Origin: Streptomyces sp. AC555_RSS877 | GTDB lineage: Bacteria > Actinomycetota > Actinomycetes > Streptomycetales > Streptomycetaceae | Direction: 5' to 3' | Assembly (NCBI RefSeq): GCF_019049245.1 | Contig: NZ_JAGMUK010000040.1 | Location: 124,001-188,000, forward strand | DNA length: 64,000 nt | In this document: positions 1-7,846 of the stretch, one piece after another | Position numbering within the stretch: position 1 is the stretch's first letter | Layout: every line of letters begins with the position of its first letter | Position numbers and translations under genes: made by a program | Notes under the pieces: model-generated | Seen by the model: only the letters and a program-made list of their open reading frames with translations | Told to the model about the DNA's origin: nothing | Databases searched by the model: none

Positions 1-1930
1 AGGCCGCCGCCGACATCGATCCCCGCGCCGGACCTGCCAGCAGCATGAACATCACCAGGGTGCACAGGGGCAGGTAGACCGCGCCCATCACCGTGGTGAG
101 GTTCTTGATGCGGCCGACCTTCTGCTGCAGCTCGCGGCTGCGCGCGAACTCCGAGGCCCAGGCCGCGTAGGCGTAGTTCTCGGCCGCCGCGACCCTCAGC
201 TTCGGCAGGCCGCGCAGGGTCTGGAACGCCTGGTTGTTCAGCTTGTTGCCGAGCACCACCAGGCGCCGCTGCCAGCGCACCTGCCACAGTCCGAGGCCCA
301 GGAACACGGCGGCGATGACGACGAGCATGCCGATCGCCGCCATCGCCATGGAGGGGCTGTACCAGAACAGCAGGCCCAGGTTCATCGCGCCCACGGTCAC
401 CGACTGGGCGATCACCGGGCCGATGCCCGCCATCATCCGGCGGATCGCGCTGATGCCCATCGCCGCGCTCGCCAGCTCGCCGGTGGAGCGTTCGGTGAAG
501 AACTTGGTCGGCAGTCTCAGCAGCCGGTCCCAGACCGCCGGCTGGAGAGTCGACTCGATACGGCCCTCCAGGCGGAGCATGGTCAGGTTCTGCATCAGCA
601 TGAAGGCCGCCGCCACCACGCTGCTGATCATCACGGCCAGACAGAACTGCACGATCAGGTCGGTCTGCGCCTTCGGCACGAACTCGCCGAGCACCTTGCC
701 GGTCGCGATCGGCACCAGCGCCCCGATGGCGACCGTCACCAGGCCGCTGGTCAGCAGGTTCGTCAGGTCACCGCCGGTGCCGCGCATGCTGAAGCGGAGC
801 AGCCCGAACGGGGTGAGCGGCCGGTCGGGCAGCGGGCGGTAGAACATCACCGCACGCGGCTCGAACTCCTCCGCGTTGGCCTTCTCGATCGGCGTCTCCC
901 GACCGGTCGCCGGGTGCACGGACACATAGCCGCCGCGCCGCCACAGCAGCGCGACGGGCGCGCCGGACAGGGCCCGGTGGCCCACCAGCGGGCCGACGTT
1001 GTCCCGCCACCAGCGGCCGTCGAGGCGTACGGACCGGATGCGCACCCGAGAGGCGAGGGCGATCTGCTCGACCGGGTCGAGACGGTCGCTCTCGGTGCCC
1101 GACTGCGCGGGCTCGGCGAGCGGGATCCCGGCGGCCTGGGCGACCAGCTTGCACGCCGCCCAACTGGCGTCCGCGTCGGCGGCTGTCGCACGCTTCGACG
1201 ACTTGCCGATGGATGCCAGCAGCGTCCGGTCGGCCTGGGCGCGGACCGCCTCACCTGCCTTGATGCCGGCGGCCGTCCGCGTCTCGTGCGTGTGCTCCAG
1301 CTGTTCGATCCACCGGTCCAGCGTGGTCAGCAGCCGGTACTCCTGGTCGACCATGCTCTGCCACACGGCCGGGTCCATCAGCAGGTCGGCCGCCGCCTCC
1401 GCGCCGTACAGCGAGCCGTACTGCACACTGCCAGGCGGCACCTGCATCCAGAAGACGTCGTCGTCGGTGGGCGCGGCGGCCCGGTCCGTGGCCATCGGCG
1501 CCTGGAAGAGGATGGACAGACTGCGGCCGACGCCCAGCGCGAGGGCGTACTCCAGCGGGCTCGACGTCGGCGGCACGTACTGGGGATTGCCGTACGCGTC
1601 GTAGGACCACGTCTGGGTGTCCGCCGGCTGATACAGCTCGCGGAGGTTGATCCGGTGCACCACGCAGTCCCTGAGCGGGCGGGCCACCAGGGTGTGCTGG
1701 GGCCCCGCGACCGGGCCGAGCAGCAGCGAGCCCGCCTCCAGCCTGCCGAGGTGGTGCCAGTGGCCCTGCGCCTCGGCGTCGACCGCGAACAGGTCCACGG
1801 CACCCGCCGCGACCAGCCACAGCACCTGCGGCCCTTCCAGGTCGATGCGGCTCAGGCCGGTGCAGTCGATCGGCGTGCCCATGGAGCCGAGCGCGCCCAG
1901 AACGAGGTCCGGCTCGTGTGCGGTCGTCAT
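1..1930 (-). CDS. NHLM-type bacteriocin ABC transporter, permease/ATP-binding protein (3' end outside window)
   Basis: An open frame runs leftward from an ATG at 1930 to the window edge, giving about 643 residues without a stop. Residues 1-400 form a soluble domain without membrane segments, as in the NHLM transporter proteins that lack the C39 peptidase (TIGR03797-like). From about residue 410 an ABC permease domain begins, with hydrophobic helices such as LTNLLTSGLVTVAIGALVP and the coupling region KFFTERSTGELASAAMG. The Walker motifs would lie beyond the left edge, so ATPase activity is inferred. The ATG follows the stop of the C39 peptidase gene after one base (TGAGATG), so the two are translationally coupled and probably form a heteromeric exporter. 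Completeness cannot be judged. Confidence 0.85.
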   Translation of the reverse strand, partial: MTTAHEPDLVLGALGSMGTPIDCTGLSRIDLEGPQVLWLVAAGAVDLFAVDAEAQGHWHHLGRLEAGSLLLGPVAGPQHTLVARPLRDCVVHRINLRELYQPADTQTWSYDAYGNPQYVPPTSSPLEYALALGVGRSLSILFQAPMATDRAAAPTDDDVFWMQVPPGSVQYGSLYGAEAAADLLMDPAVWQSMVDQEYRLLTTLDRWIEQLEHTHETRTAAGIKAGEAVRAQADRTLLASIGKSSKRATAADADASWAACKLVAQAAGIPLAEPAQSGTESDRLDPVEQIALASRVRIRSVRLDGRWWRDNVGPLVGHRALSGAPVALLWRRGGYVSVHPATGRETPIEKANAEEFEPRAVMFYRPLPDRPLTPFGLLRFSMRGTGGDLTNLLTSGLVTVAIGALVPIATGKVLGEFVPKAQTDLIVQFCLAVMISSVVAAAFMLMQNLTMLRLEGRIESTLQPAVWDRLLRLPTKFFTERSTGELASAAMGISAIRRMMAGIGPVIAQSVTVGAMNLGLLFWYSPSMAMAAIGMLVVIAAVFLGLGLWQVRWQRRLVVLGNKLNNQAFQTLRGLPKLRVAAAENYAYAAWASEFARSRELQQKVGRIKNLTTVMGAVYLPLCTLVMFMLLAGPARGSMSAAA

Positions 1931-1931
1931 C

Positions 1932-4154
1932 TCACCGCTCCCTGACCAGCTCGGCGTACGCGCCACCACGCGCCACCAGCTCCTCGTGCCGCCCGCGCTC
2001 CACGATCGTGCCGTGCTGGAGTACGACGATCTCGTCGCTGTCGCGCACGGTGCTGAGCCGGTGTGCGATCACCACGCAGGCACAGCCGCGCTTGCGCAGG
2101 TTGTCCATCACCGTCAGCTCGGTCTCCGCGTCCAGCGCGCTGGTCACCTCGTCGAGCACCAGGATGCTGGGCCTGCGCACCAGGGCCCGGGCGATCTCCA
2201 GACGTTGGCGCTGCCCGCCGGAGAAGTTGCGGCCGTCCTGCTCGACCTTGCTGTGGATGCCGCCCGGGCGGCGCATCACCACGTCGTAGAGGGCGGAGTC
2301 GCGCAGCGCGTCCACCACCGCGTCGTCGGGGATCGAGGGATCCCACAGCGCCACGTTGTCGCGGACCGAGCCCTCGAAGAGGAACACGTCCTGGTCGACG
2401 AAGGAGACGGAGGCCGCGAGGGCCCCGCGCGCAATGTCGTCGATGCGCTGCCCGTCGATACGGATCACGCCCTCCCACGGCGCGTACAGGCCGGAGATCA
2501 GCCGCGACACCGTGGACTTGCCGCTGCCCGAGCCGCCGACCAGGGCGACCTGCTGGCCCGGGCCGACGGTCAGGTCGAAGCCGGAGAGCAGGGGCTTGTC
2601 GAGCGGGTTGTAGCCGAAGGAGATGTTCTGCAGCTCGACGTGACCCTGCAGTCGGCGCGTCGACTCGCCGGCGCCCGGGCGGCCGTAGAGCGGGTCGGCC
2701 TGGAAGTTCTCGACGTCCTTCAGGCGGGCCACGTCGGCCGCGAAGTCCTGGATGCGGCTCGCGACACCGTTCAGACGGGTGATCGGAGCGGTGAAGCGGG
2801 TGACCAGTGCCTGGAAGGCGACCAGCAGGCCGACCGAGATCCCGCCCTCGATCGCCCGCATGCCGCCGATCCACAGGATCAGCGCGCTGTTCAGCGACGC
2901 CAGCGTCGGCGCGACCACGCCCAGCCAGGCGCTCGGCACACCGAGCCGCTGCTGCTCCTCCAGCGTGGTGGCGTGCTGTCCGGCCCACTTGCGGAAGTAG
3001 CCGTCCTCACCGCCGGTCGCCTTCATCGTCTCGATCAACTGCAGGCCGGTGTACGCCGTGTTGGTGAGCCGGGCGCTGTCGGCGCGCAGCTTCGCCGTAC
3101 GGGTGGCACGCAGCCGGATCACCACCCGCATGGCCACCACGTTCAGCAGCGCCACGCCGATGCCGACGTAGGTGAGCTGCGGGTCGTAGGTGTACAGCAG
3201 CACCGCGTACAGGACGACGACCACGGCGTCCACGCCCGCCGCCGCGAGGTCGCGGGACAGCGTCTCGGCCACCTGGTCGTTGGACTGGAGGCGCTGCACC
3301 AGGTCGGCCGGGCTGCGCTGGGAGAAGAAGGTGACCGGCAGCCGCAGCAGATGGCGCAGGAAGCGGGCGCTGGAGAGGGTGGAGGAGATGATGCGGCCGC
3401 GCAGCAGGTTCGCCTGCTGCAGCCAGGTCAGCACGAGGGTGAGCAGCACGGACGCGCCCATCGACGCGAACAGCACGCCGAGCAGGGAGGTCTGACCGCC
3501 GATCAGGAACATGTCGATGTACTGGCGGCTCAGCGCGGGCACCGTCGCGCCGACCACCACCAGCAGCAGGCTCGCCAGCACCGCCGCCGGCATGGTGCCC
3601 GCGGTGCCGCGCAGCCGGGCCGGCATCGCGCCCAGGACACCCGGCTTGCGTCCGCCCTTGGTGAAGCCCTCGCCGGGCTCCATGACCAGGACGACGCCGG
3701 TGAAGCTGCCGTCGAAGTCCTCCATCGGTACGAAACGGCGGCCCTTGCCGGGGTCGTTGATGTACACCCCGCGGCGGCCGAAGCGGCGCCCCATGCCGTC
3801 GTAGACGACGTAGTGGTTGAACTCCCAGAACAGCACGGCCGGTGTCCGCACCTCGGCGAGGGCGGCGGTGTCCATCTGCATGCCCTTGGCGGTCAGGCCG
3901 TAACTGCGGGCCGCCTTCAGCAGGTTGCTGGCGCGTGAGCCGTCCCGGGAGACACCGCAGGCGATGCGCAGCTCCTCCAGCGGCACGTGCCTGCCGTAGT
4001 GGCCGAGCACCATCGCCAGGGAGGCGGCGCCGCACTCGACGGCCTCCATCTGGAGCACGGTGGGTGTACGGACCGTCTTGACCCTGCCCGTGGGGACCGG
4101 TCGCTTGGGCGGGGCGGCCCGGCGTCTGCTTCGGGTGTCCTGGGCGGCACTCAC
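1932..4154 (-). CDS. NHLP/NHLM bacteriocin export ABC transporter with C39 peptidase domain
   Basis: Peptidase-permease-ATPase of 740 residues that would remove double-glycine leaders and export the cargo. The C39 domain fills about residues 25-165: Cys41 in EAVECGAASLAM, His114 in WEFNHYVVYDG and Asp134 in VYINDPGKG form the catalytic set. A six-helix permease occupies about 195-470. The ATPase follows with Walker A GGSGSGKST, signature FSGGQRQRLEIARAL, Walker B SILVLDEVTSALD and the switch histidine in VVIAHRLSTV. The GTG start at 4154 overlaps the upstream HlyD-like stop as GTGA, and the stop lies one base before the next ATG, so all three transport genes are coupled. Length and domain order match TIGR03796-type exporters. 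The substrate is most likely the peptide encoded at 5053-5268. Confidence 0.93.
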   Translation of the reverse strand: MSAAQDTRSRRRAAPPKRPVPTGRVKTVRTPTVLQMEAVECGAASLAMVLGHYGRHVPLEELRIACGVSRDGSRASNLLKAARSYGLTAKGMQMDTAALAEVRTPAVLFWEFNHYVVYDGMGRRFGRRGVYINDPGKGRRFVPMEDFDGSFTGVVLVMEPGEGFTKGGRKPGVLGAMPARLRGTAGTMPAAVLASLLLVVVGATVPALSRQYIDMFLIGGQTSLLGVLFASMGASVLLTLVLTWLQQANLLRGRIISSTLSSARFLRHLLRLPVTFFSQRSPADLVQRLQSNDQVAETLSRDLAAAGVDAVVVVLYAVLLYTYDPQLTYVGIGVALLNVVAMRVVIRLRATRTAKLRADSARLTNTAYTGLQLIETMKATGGEDGYFRKWAGQHATTLEEQQRLGVPSAWLGVVAPTLASLNSALILWIGGMRAIEGGISVGLLVAFQALVTRFTAPITRLNGVASRIQDFAADVARLKDVENFQADPLYGRPGAGESTRRLQGHVELQNISFGYNPLDKPLLSGFDLTVGPGQQVALVGGSGSGKSTVSRLISGLYAPWEGVIRIDGQRIDDIARGALAASVSFVDQDVFLFEGSVRDNVALWDPSIPDDAVVDALRDSALYDVVMRRPGGIHSKVEQDGRNFSGGQRQRLEIARALVRRPSILVLDEVTSALDAETELTVMDNLRKRGCACVVIAHRLSTVRDSDEIVVLQHGTIVERGRHEELVARGGAYAELVRER

Positions 4155-4957
4155 GGCAGCAGCCAATCGACGGGACGCTGGTCCGCCAGCCGGATGGAAG
4201 CGTCGGCCATCGTCATGGAGGTGAGGGAGAACGGCGGCCCGTCCGCGGACGACCACGTGTAGCCGCTCTTCGTGCCGGCCGACTTGTCCAGCCTGACCAG
4301 TACGGCCACCGGCCGGCCGTCCTTGGTGAACTGCTCGCCGAGCTGGCCGTCCCCGAGGAACGCGGAGATCTGCTGGGCCGACTGGGCGGAGCGGTCCACC
4401 GACTTCACATGGCCGCGCAGCACGCCGTACTCCTGGGTGGGCACCGACTGCACGGTCAGGTCGACGGCGGCGTTCGCGGGGATGGAGGCGGCGTTCTCGG
4501 CGGGGACGTACACCGTCGCGTACAGCGGGTCCGTGGCGCGGGCGACCTTCTCGACGGCGGCGACGTTCGCGCCGGTCTGGATGATCTGGCCGATGGTGGC
4601 GGCGAGCGCGGTGATCCGGCCCGCGGCGACGGTACGGACGACGGTGTCGCCCTCGGCCGTACGAACCTTCAGCACGGGGGAGTCGGCGGGCAGCCGCGTG
4701 CCCTCTTCGGCGACGACCGCGGTGACCTGGCCCGCAACCGGGCTCTGCAGGATGTAACTGCCCTCGCCGTGGGTGAGGATCGCGGGCGCACCGACCGTGG
4801 AGGCCACCGAGCCGGTCACCGCCCACACGGACGCGGCGGCCATCACGACCACGGTCACGGACAGGACGAGCCAGCCCTGGGGGCGGGCGAAACGCACCGG
4901 GAGGTCGAGCTCCTCCGGCGACTGGAGCTTGGCGAGGGCCTGTTGGCGGAACTGCAC
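4151..4957 (-). CDS. NHLM bacteriocin system secretion protein (HlyD-like membrane fusion protein)
   Basis: Periplasmic-adaptor-like protein of 268 residues. A short cytoplasmic N terminus with LQSPEELDLPVRFARPQGWL is followed by one membrane helix (about 29-52, LSVTVVVMAAASVWAVTGSV) and a biotinyl-lipoyl/beta-barrel region beginning ILTHGEGSYILQSPVAGQV. This is the TIGR03794 layout; the usual long coiled-coil is absent, as expected for a monoderm version. The start is GTG at 4957, preceded by GAGGGAA. It is the first transport gene after the precursor peptide and overlaps the C39 exporter gene by four bases. It probably links the two ABC proteins at the membrane surface. Confidence 0.9.
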   Translation of the reverse strand: MQFRQQALAKLQSPEELDLPVRFARPQGWLVLSVTVVVMAAASVWAVTGSVASTVGAPAILTHGEGSYILQSPVAGQVTAVVAEEGTRLPADSPVLKVRTAEGDTVVRTVAAGRITALAATIGQIIQTGANVAAVEKVARATDPLYATVYVPAENAASIPANAAVDLTVQSVPTQEYGVLRGHVKSVDRSAQSAQQISAFLGDGQLGEQFTKDGRPVAVLVRLDKSAGTKSGYTWSSADGPPFSLTSMTMADASIRLADQRPVDWLLP

Positions 4958-5003
4958 GGAACTTCCCTCACCTGTGGGAGAGATCTTTTACGGCACCCGA
5001 GAA

Positions 5004-5030
5004 TCCCGGAGCCGGCATACGGCTCCGGGA
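5004..5030 (-). terminator. Hairpin between precursor peptide gene and exporter genes (attenuator)
   Basis: A perfect 11-bp stem (5004-5014 with 5020-5030, arm TCCCGGAGCCG) closes a 5-base loop in the 95-bp gap between the peptide stop and the HlyD-like start. No long T-tract follows, so it may be a partial terminator or an mRNA 3'-end stabiliser that keeps peptide transcript above exporter transcript. The same arrangement is seen between ramS and ramA in this window. Confidence 0.6.
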
Positions 5031-5052
5031 CTCAAGGGTCACAAAGGCGCGA

Positions 5053-5268
5053 TCAGACGCCGGCGACCAGGCTGGTGACCGGGGCGGTGTTCAGGCCGGT
5101 GACACCCTCGACGGTGCCGACGGCCGTGTTGACCAGGCCGGAAACCGGGGCAATGCCGTCCACCAGGCCGGTGACGGTGCCCAGAGCGTTCACGGACAGA
5201 CCGCCGGAGACGTTGTCGAGCTCGGCGTCGGAGATCTCGACGGTCTCAACCTGGGGGGTGGAGTTCAT
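5053..5268 (-). CDS. Double-glycine leader peptide, cysteine-free bacteriocin-like precursor (71 aa)
   Basis: Small peptide with an acidic leader ending ISDAELDNVSGG (Gly22-Gly23), the classical C39 cleavage signal. Cleavage would release a 48-residue core rich in Gly, Val, Thr, Ala and Leu. The core has no Cys, no aromatic residue and no Arg, Lys or His; the only charges are one Asp and one Glu. It contains an imperfect repeat: VTGLVDGIAPVSGLV resembles VTGLNTAPVTSLV. The ATG at 5268 has AAGGGAAG upstream; longer in-frame starts lack a site. It lies just upstream of the matching peptidase-exporter genes. Databases often label such peptides type A2 lantipeptide, but without Cys no lanthionine is possible, and no modifying enzyme lies between 5268 and 20 kb apart from the unrelated ramC. 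A partner could lie left of the window. Activity is unknown. Confidence 0.82.
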   Translation of the reverse strand: MNSTPQVETVEISDAELDNVSGGLSVNALGTVTGLVDGIAPVSGLVNTAVGTVEGVTGLNTAPVTSLVAGV

Positions 5269-5722
5269 GATGGAACTTCCCTTCATATGGGTATTCACAA
5301 GGGGGGAGCGGCCCCCTCTGGGGGACAGACGGACGGCCGCGACCGCAGGCGCCGGGTGCCCGTTTCCGGAAAGCCCGTAGCGGCCCCTGCGGTGCGATGG
5401 ATCAAAGCACGCGGCGGGTCCGGGCTTCCAATCAACCACCTGTCTCACCAGGGCATTTGTGCCTTAGGAGTACCCGTCGGTGCAGGGCTGCGCACTGCTT
5501 GGTGGCGACTTCTTCACACGTGGCGCGGTGGTGTGCCGGTACGGACCCTTGCGCTCGCCGTCGCGAATCCGACACTCCGTGCCAATGACGCGAGGGGTAC
5601 TCCGACTTGTGCAGATCCTTCGCGTGCGGTGACCTCATTGGGTATTCGCTGTGCAGATTCCCTGGAGCAAGGATTCGGCCCGGTGTTCACAACGGACCGT
5701 TGGCGTCCGGTTGCTGAACGTG
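5269..5722. other. Intergenic region upstream of the NHLM peptide operon
   Basis: 454 bp without a convincing gene. It separates the stop of the thioesterase gene from the start of the peptide gene, both on the minus strand, and must hold the peptide promoter. The only structure noticed is a small palindrome, CAACGG-A-CCGTTG, at 5690-5702, close to the thioesterase stop. No operator or promoter hexamers could be assigned with confidence. Confidence 0.5.
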
Positions 5723-6136
5723 TCAGCCCAGTAGTGCGTAGACCGTGCTCGCCCGTGCCGTGATCTGCCCGGACCCCTCGTCCGTCATCGTGATGTCGGC
5801 GAACGCCGTCCTACGGCCCAGCTTGGTCACGACCGCTTCGATCAGGACATCCGAACCGGTCACCGCACGCTGGAAGGACGTGGACTGCTGCACCGTCGTC
5901 ATCGGTCCGTAGGAGCCCCGGGCGGCCGACAGAGCGATCACGGTCGCCGTGTCGGCGGCGGCCATCAGAGCCTGCCCGGACAGCCCGCCGCCCTCCCGGG
6001 ACAGGCGGTCCGACCAGGGAAGACGCAGGGTCGCCCGGTCGTCCCCCAAGGCCTCGACCCGCAGGCCCAGTTCGAGAACCCACGGGGCGAAGTTGTCGGC
6101 GAGGATCGTGTCGGCTTCGGCGGTGGTCATCGTCAT
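5723..6136 (-). CDS. PaaI-family hotdog thioesterase
   Basis: Protein of 137 residues with a single hotdog fold, the usual length for PaaI-type acyl-CoA thioesterases. Typical features are the central segment REGGGLSGQALMAAADTA, which corresponds to the conserved helix carrying the catalytic acid/Gly region, and TTVQQSTSFQRAVTGSDV followed by KLGRRTAFADITMTDE, the standard beta-strand pair. It probably hydrolyses an aryl- or acyl-CoA thioester in the cytoplasm; the substrate cannot be inferred. The ATG at 6136 (MTMTTAEAD) is preferred because GGGGAA lies about 12 bases upstream. A frame continuing to 6238 encodes low-complexity sequence and is not supported. Divergent from the S1 protease gene. 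Confidence 0.85.
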   Translation of the reverse strand: MTMTTAEADTILADNFAPWVLELGLRVEALGDDRATLRLPWSDRLSREGGGLSGQALMAAADTATVIALSAARGSYGPMTTVQQSTSFQRAVTGSDVLIEAVVTKLGRRTAFADITMTDEGSGQITARASTVYALLG

Positions 6137-6321
6137 ATGGGCGATTGTTCCCCGCACCGGGCGGACGGGTGAGGGCCGTGGCCGATTCGGTGTTTCACGC
6201 GCCGCGCACGGAAACGGAATTGAACGCCCCGTGCACACCGTGCGTACCCACTGCCATCCAGGCGCCCCAACAACTGCCAGACACCGGCAACAGACTCCGG
6301 TCCCTCAGGAGGTCGAGAAGT

Positions 6322-7728
6322 TTGAGTCACAAGCGAATTCCGAAGCGCAAGGTCGCGATAGCGGCGGGCAGTGTGGTCGCGCTCGGAGCAGCCGCGATCC
6401 TGCTGCCCAACGCCAACGCCTCCCAGGACGGCTCTTCGGACAACACCGCCGCCGCGCCCCGGACCCTGAAGGCGGGGGACGCTTCGGATCTCGCCTCGCA
6501 ACTCGCCGGACTGCTCGGTGACGCGTTCGCCGGTTCCTACTACGACAGCGACAGCCAGCAGCTGGTCGTCAACGTCATCTCCGGCGACAACAACAACGTG
6601 ATCGTGCAGGCGGAGAAGGCGGGCGCGAAGGTCCGCGAGGTCGACAACAGCATCCGCGAACTCGAGGCCGGTGCCCAGACCCTCAAGTCCGAGGCGACCA
6701 TCCCGGGCACCGCGTGGGCGGTGGACCCCAGGACCAACAAGATCCTGGTCACCGCCGACAGCACGGTCACCGGCGCCAAGTGGGACACCCTGGAGTCGAC
6801 CGTCGAGAGCCTCGGCTCCGGCATGGCCACCATCAAGAAGTCGGCCGGCACCTTCAAGACCTTCCTCTCCGGCGGCGACGCCATCTTCGGCGGCGGCGCA
6901 CGCTGCTCGGCGGGCTTCAACGTCACCGCGGGCGACGGCAGCCCCGCCTTCCTGACCGCCGGTCACTGCGGGGTCGCGGAGGCCGCGTGGTCCGACGCGC
7001 AGGACGGCGAGCCGATCGCCACCGTCGACCAGGCCACCTTCCCGGGCGACGGCGACTTCGCGCTCGTCAAGTACGACGACCCGGCGACCGTGGCGCCCAG
7101 CGACGTCAACGTCGGCGGCGGCCAGACCGTCGCGATCTCGCAGGCCGCGGACGCCACGGTCGGCCTCGCGGTGACCCGGATGGGCAGCACCACGGGGCTG
7201 AGCGACGGCGAGGTCCTCGGACTCGACGCCACGGTGAACTACCCGGAGGGCACCGTCACCGGGCTCATCCAGACGAACGTCTGCGCCGAACCCGGCGACA
7301 GCGGCGGCTCCCTGTTCACCGAGGACGGTCTCGCGATCGGCCTGACCTCGGGCGGCAGCGGCGACTGCACGGTCGGCGGTGAGACCTTCTTCCAGCCGGT
7401 CACCACCGCACTGGCGGCGGTCGGCGCGACCCTCGGCGCGGGCGACGCGGCGGGCGGCGGCGAAGCCGGCGCGGGTGAAGAGGCCGGCGCTGGTGAGGAA
7501 GCCGGCGCGGGTGAAGAGGCCGGCGCGGGTGAGGAAGCCGGCGCGGGTGAAGAGGCCGGCGCGGGTGAAGAGGCCGGAGCGGGTGAAGTCGGCGGCGAGG
7601 AAGCCGGCGCCGGTGAGGAAGTCGGCGGCGAAGAGGCCGGAGCGGGCCAAGAGGTCGGCGGTGAGGAGGCCGGCGCCGGTGAGGAGGCCGGCGCGGGCGC
7701 CGAGGACGGACTGACCGAGACCCACTGA
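6322..7728 (+). CDS. Secreted S1-family (streptogrisin-like) serine protease with acidic repeat tail
   Basis: Pre-pro-protease of 468 residues. The TTG start at 6322 has an excellent AGGAGG site nine bases upstream. A signal peptide (RKVAIAAGSVVALGAAAILL, then ANAS) leads to a propeptide of about 140 residues. The chymotrypsin-like domain spans about 190-375 with His in LTAGHCG, Asp in DFALVKYDD and Ser in PGDSGGSL. Paired cysteines (RCSAG/GHCG, NVCAE/GDCTV) fit the disulfides of streptogrisins. After the catalytic domain comes a 90-residue tail made of EAGAGE hexapeptides and VGGE variants. It has no membrane segment or sorting motif, so the product is probably released. A strong terminator follows at 7732-7776. 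Confidence 0.92.
   Translation: MSHKRIPKRKVAIAAGSVVALGAAAILLPNANASQDGSSDNTAAAPRTLKAGDASDLASQLAGLLGDAFAGSYYDSDSQQLVVNVISGDNNNVIVQAEKAGAKVREVDNSIRELEAGAQTLKSEATIPGTAWAVDPRTNKILVTADSTVTGAKWDTLESTVESLGSGMATIKKSAGTFKTFLSGGDAIFGGGARCSAGFNVTAGDGSPAFLTAGHCGVAEAAWSDAQDGEPIATVDQATFPGDGDFALVKYDDPATVAPSDVNVGGGQTVAISQAADATVGLAVTRMGSTTGLSDGEVLGLDATVNYPEGTVTGLIQTNVCAEPGDSGGSLFTEDGLAIGLTSGGSGDCTVGGETFFQPVTTALAAVGATLGAGDAAGGGEAGAGEEAGAGEEAGAGEEAGAGEEAGAGEEAGAGEEAGAGEVGGEEAGAGEEVGGEEAGAGQEVGGEEAGAGEEAGAGAEDGLTETH
7462..7698 (+). repeat. 18-bp tandem repeat encoding (EAGAGE)n in the protease tail
   Basis: Seven uninterrupted 18-bp units (GAAGCCGGCGCGGGTGAA and close variants) run from 7462 to 7587. They are followed by alternating 12-15 bp units encoding VGGE(E) and further 18-bp units up to 7698. 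The array is always a multiple of three, so unit gain or loss keeps the frame. GAA and GAG alternate at the unit starts, giving a partial 36-bp higher-order period that suggests duplication of unit pairs. Confidence 0.9.
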
Positions 7729-7731
7729 TCT

Positions 7732-7776
7732 CCGCGTCGAGAGCGGTTCGCCCCCACTGAGCCGCTCTCGACGCGG
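7732..7776 (+). terminator. Terminator of the S1 protease gene
   Basis: A perfect 15-bp inverted repeat (CCGCGTCGAGAGCGG, 7732-7746, pairing with 7762-7776) begins three bases after the TGA at 7726-7728. It has a 15-base loop and no T-run, as is common in Streptomyces. Confidence 0.8.
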
Positions 7777-7782
7777 AACGAC

Positions 7783-7826
7783 ACGGACCGGTTCGGCCCC
7801 CCGGCGGGAGGGCCGGGCCGGTCCGT
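7783..7826 (-). terminator. Terminator of the PP2C phosphatase gene
   Basis: A 17-base arm (7783-7799) pairs with 7810-7826 with only two G-U wobbles (core ACGGACCGG with CCGGTCCGT). It sits 20 bp beyond the stop of the minus-strand phosphatase gene and lies back to back with the protease terminator, separating two convergent units. Confidence 0.7.
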
Positions 7827-7846
7827 TCTGCGGTTCCGGCCCCGGG

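Noticed and set aside
1647..3938. Very long plus-strand open frame (763 codons) opposite the NHLM exporter
   Set aside because: Low-complexity Arg/Gln/Val-rich product with no motif; it mirrors the codon bias of the C39 exporter on the other strand.
5690..5702. CAACGG-A-CCGTTG palindrome before the NHLM operon
   Set aside because: Short, single copy and next to the thioesterase stop; no regulator or second copy supports it as an operator.
6133..7725. 530-codon minus-strand frame opposite the S1 protease
   Set aside because: It is the antisense of a protease with all catalytic motifs and encodes repetitive Ala/Gly/Leu sequence only.
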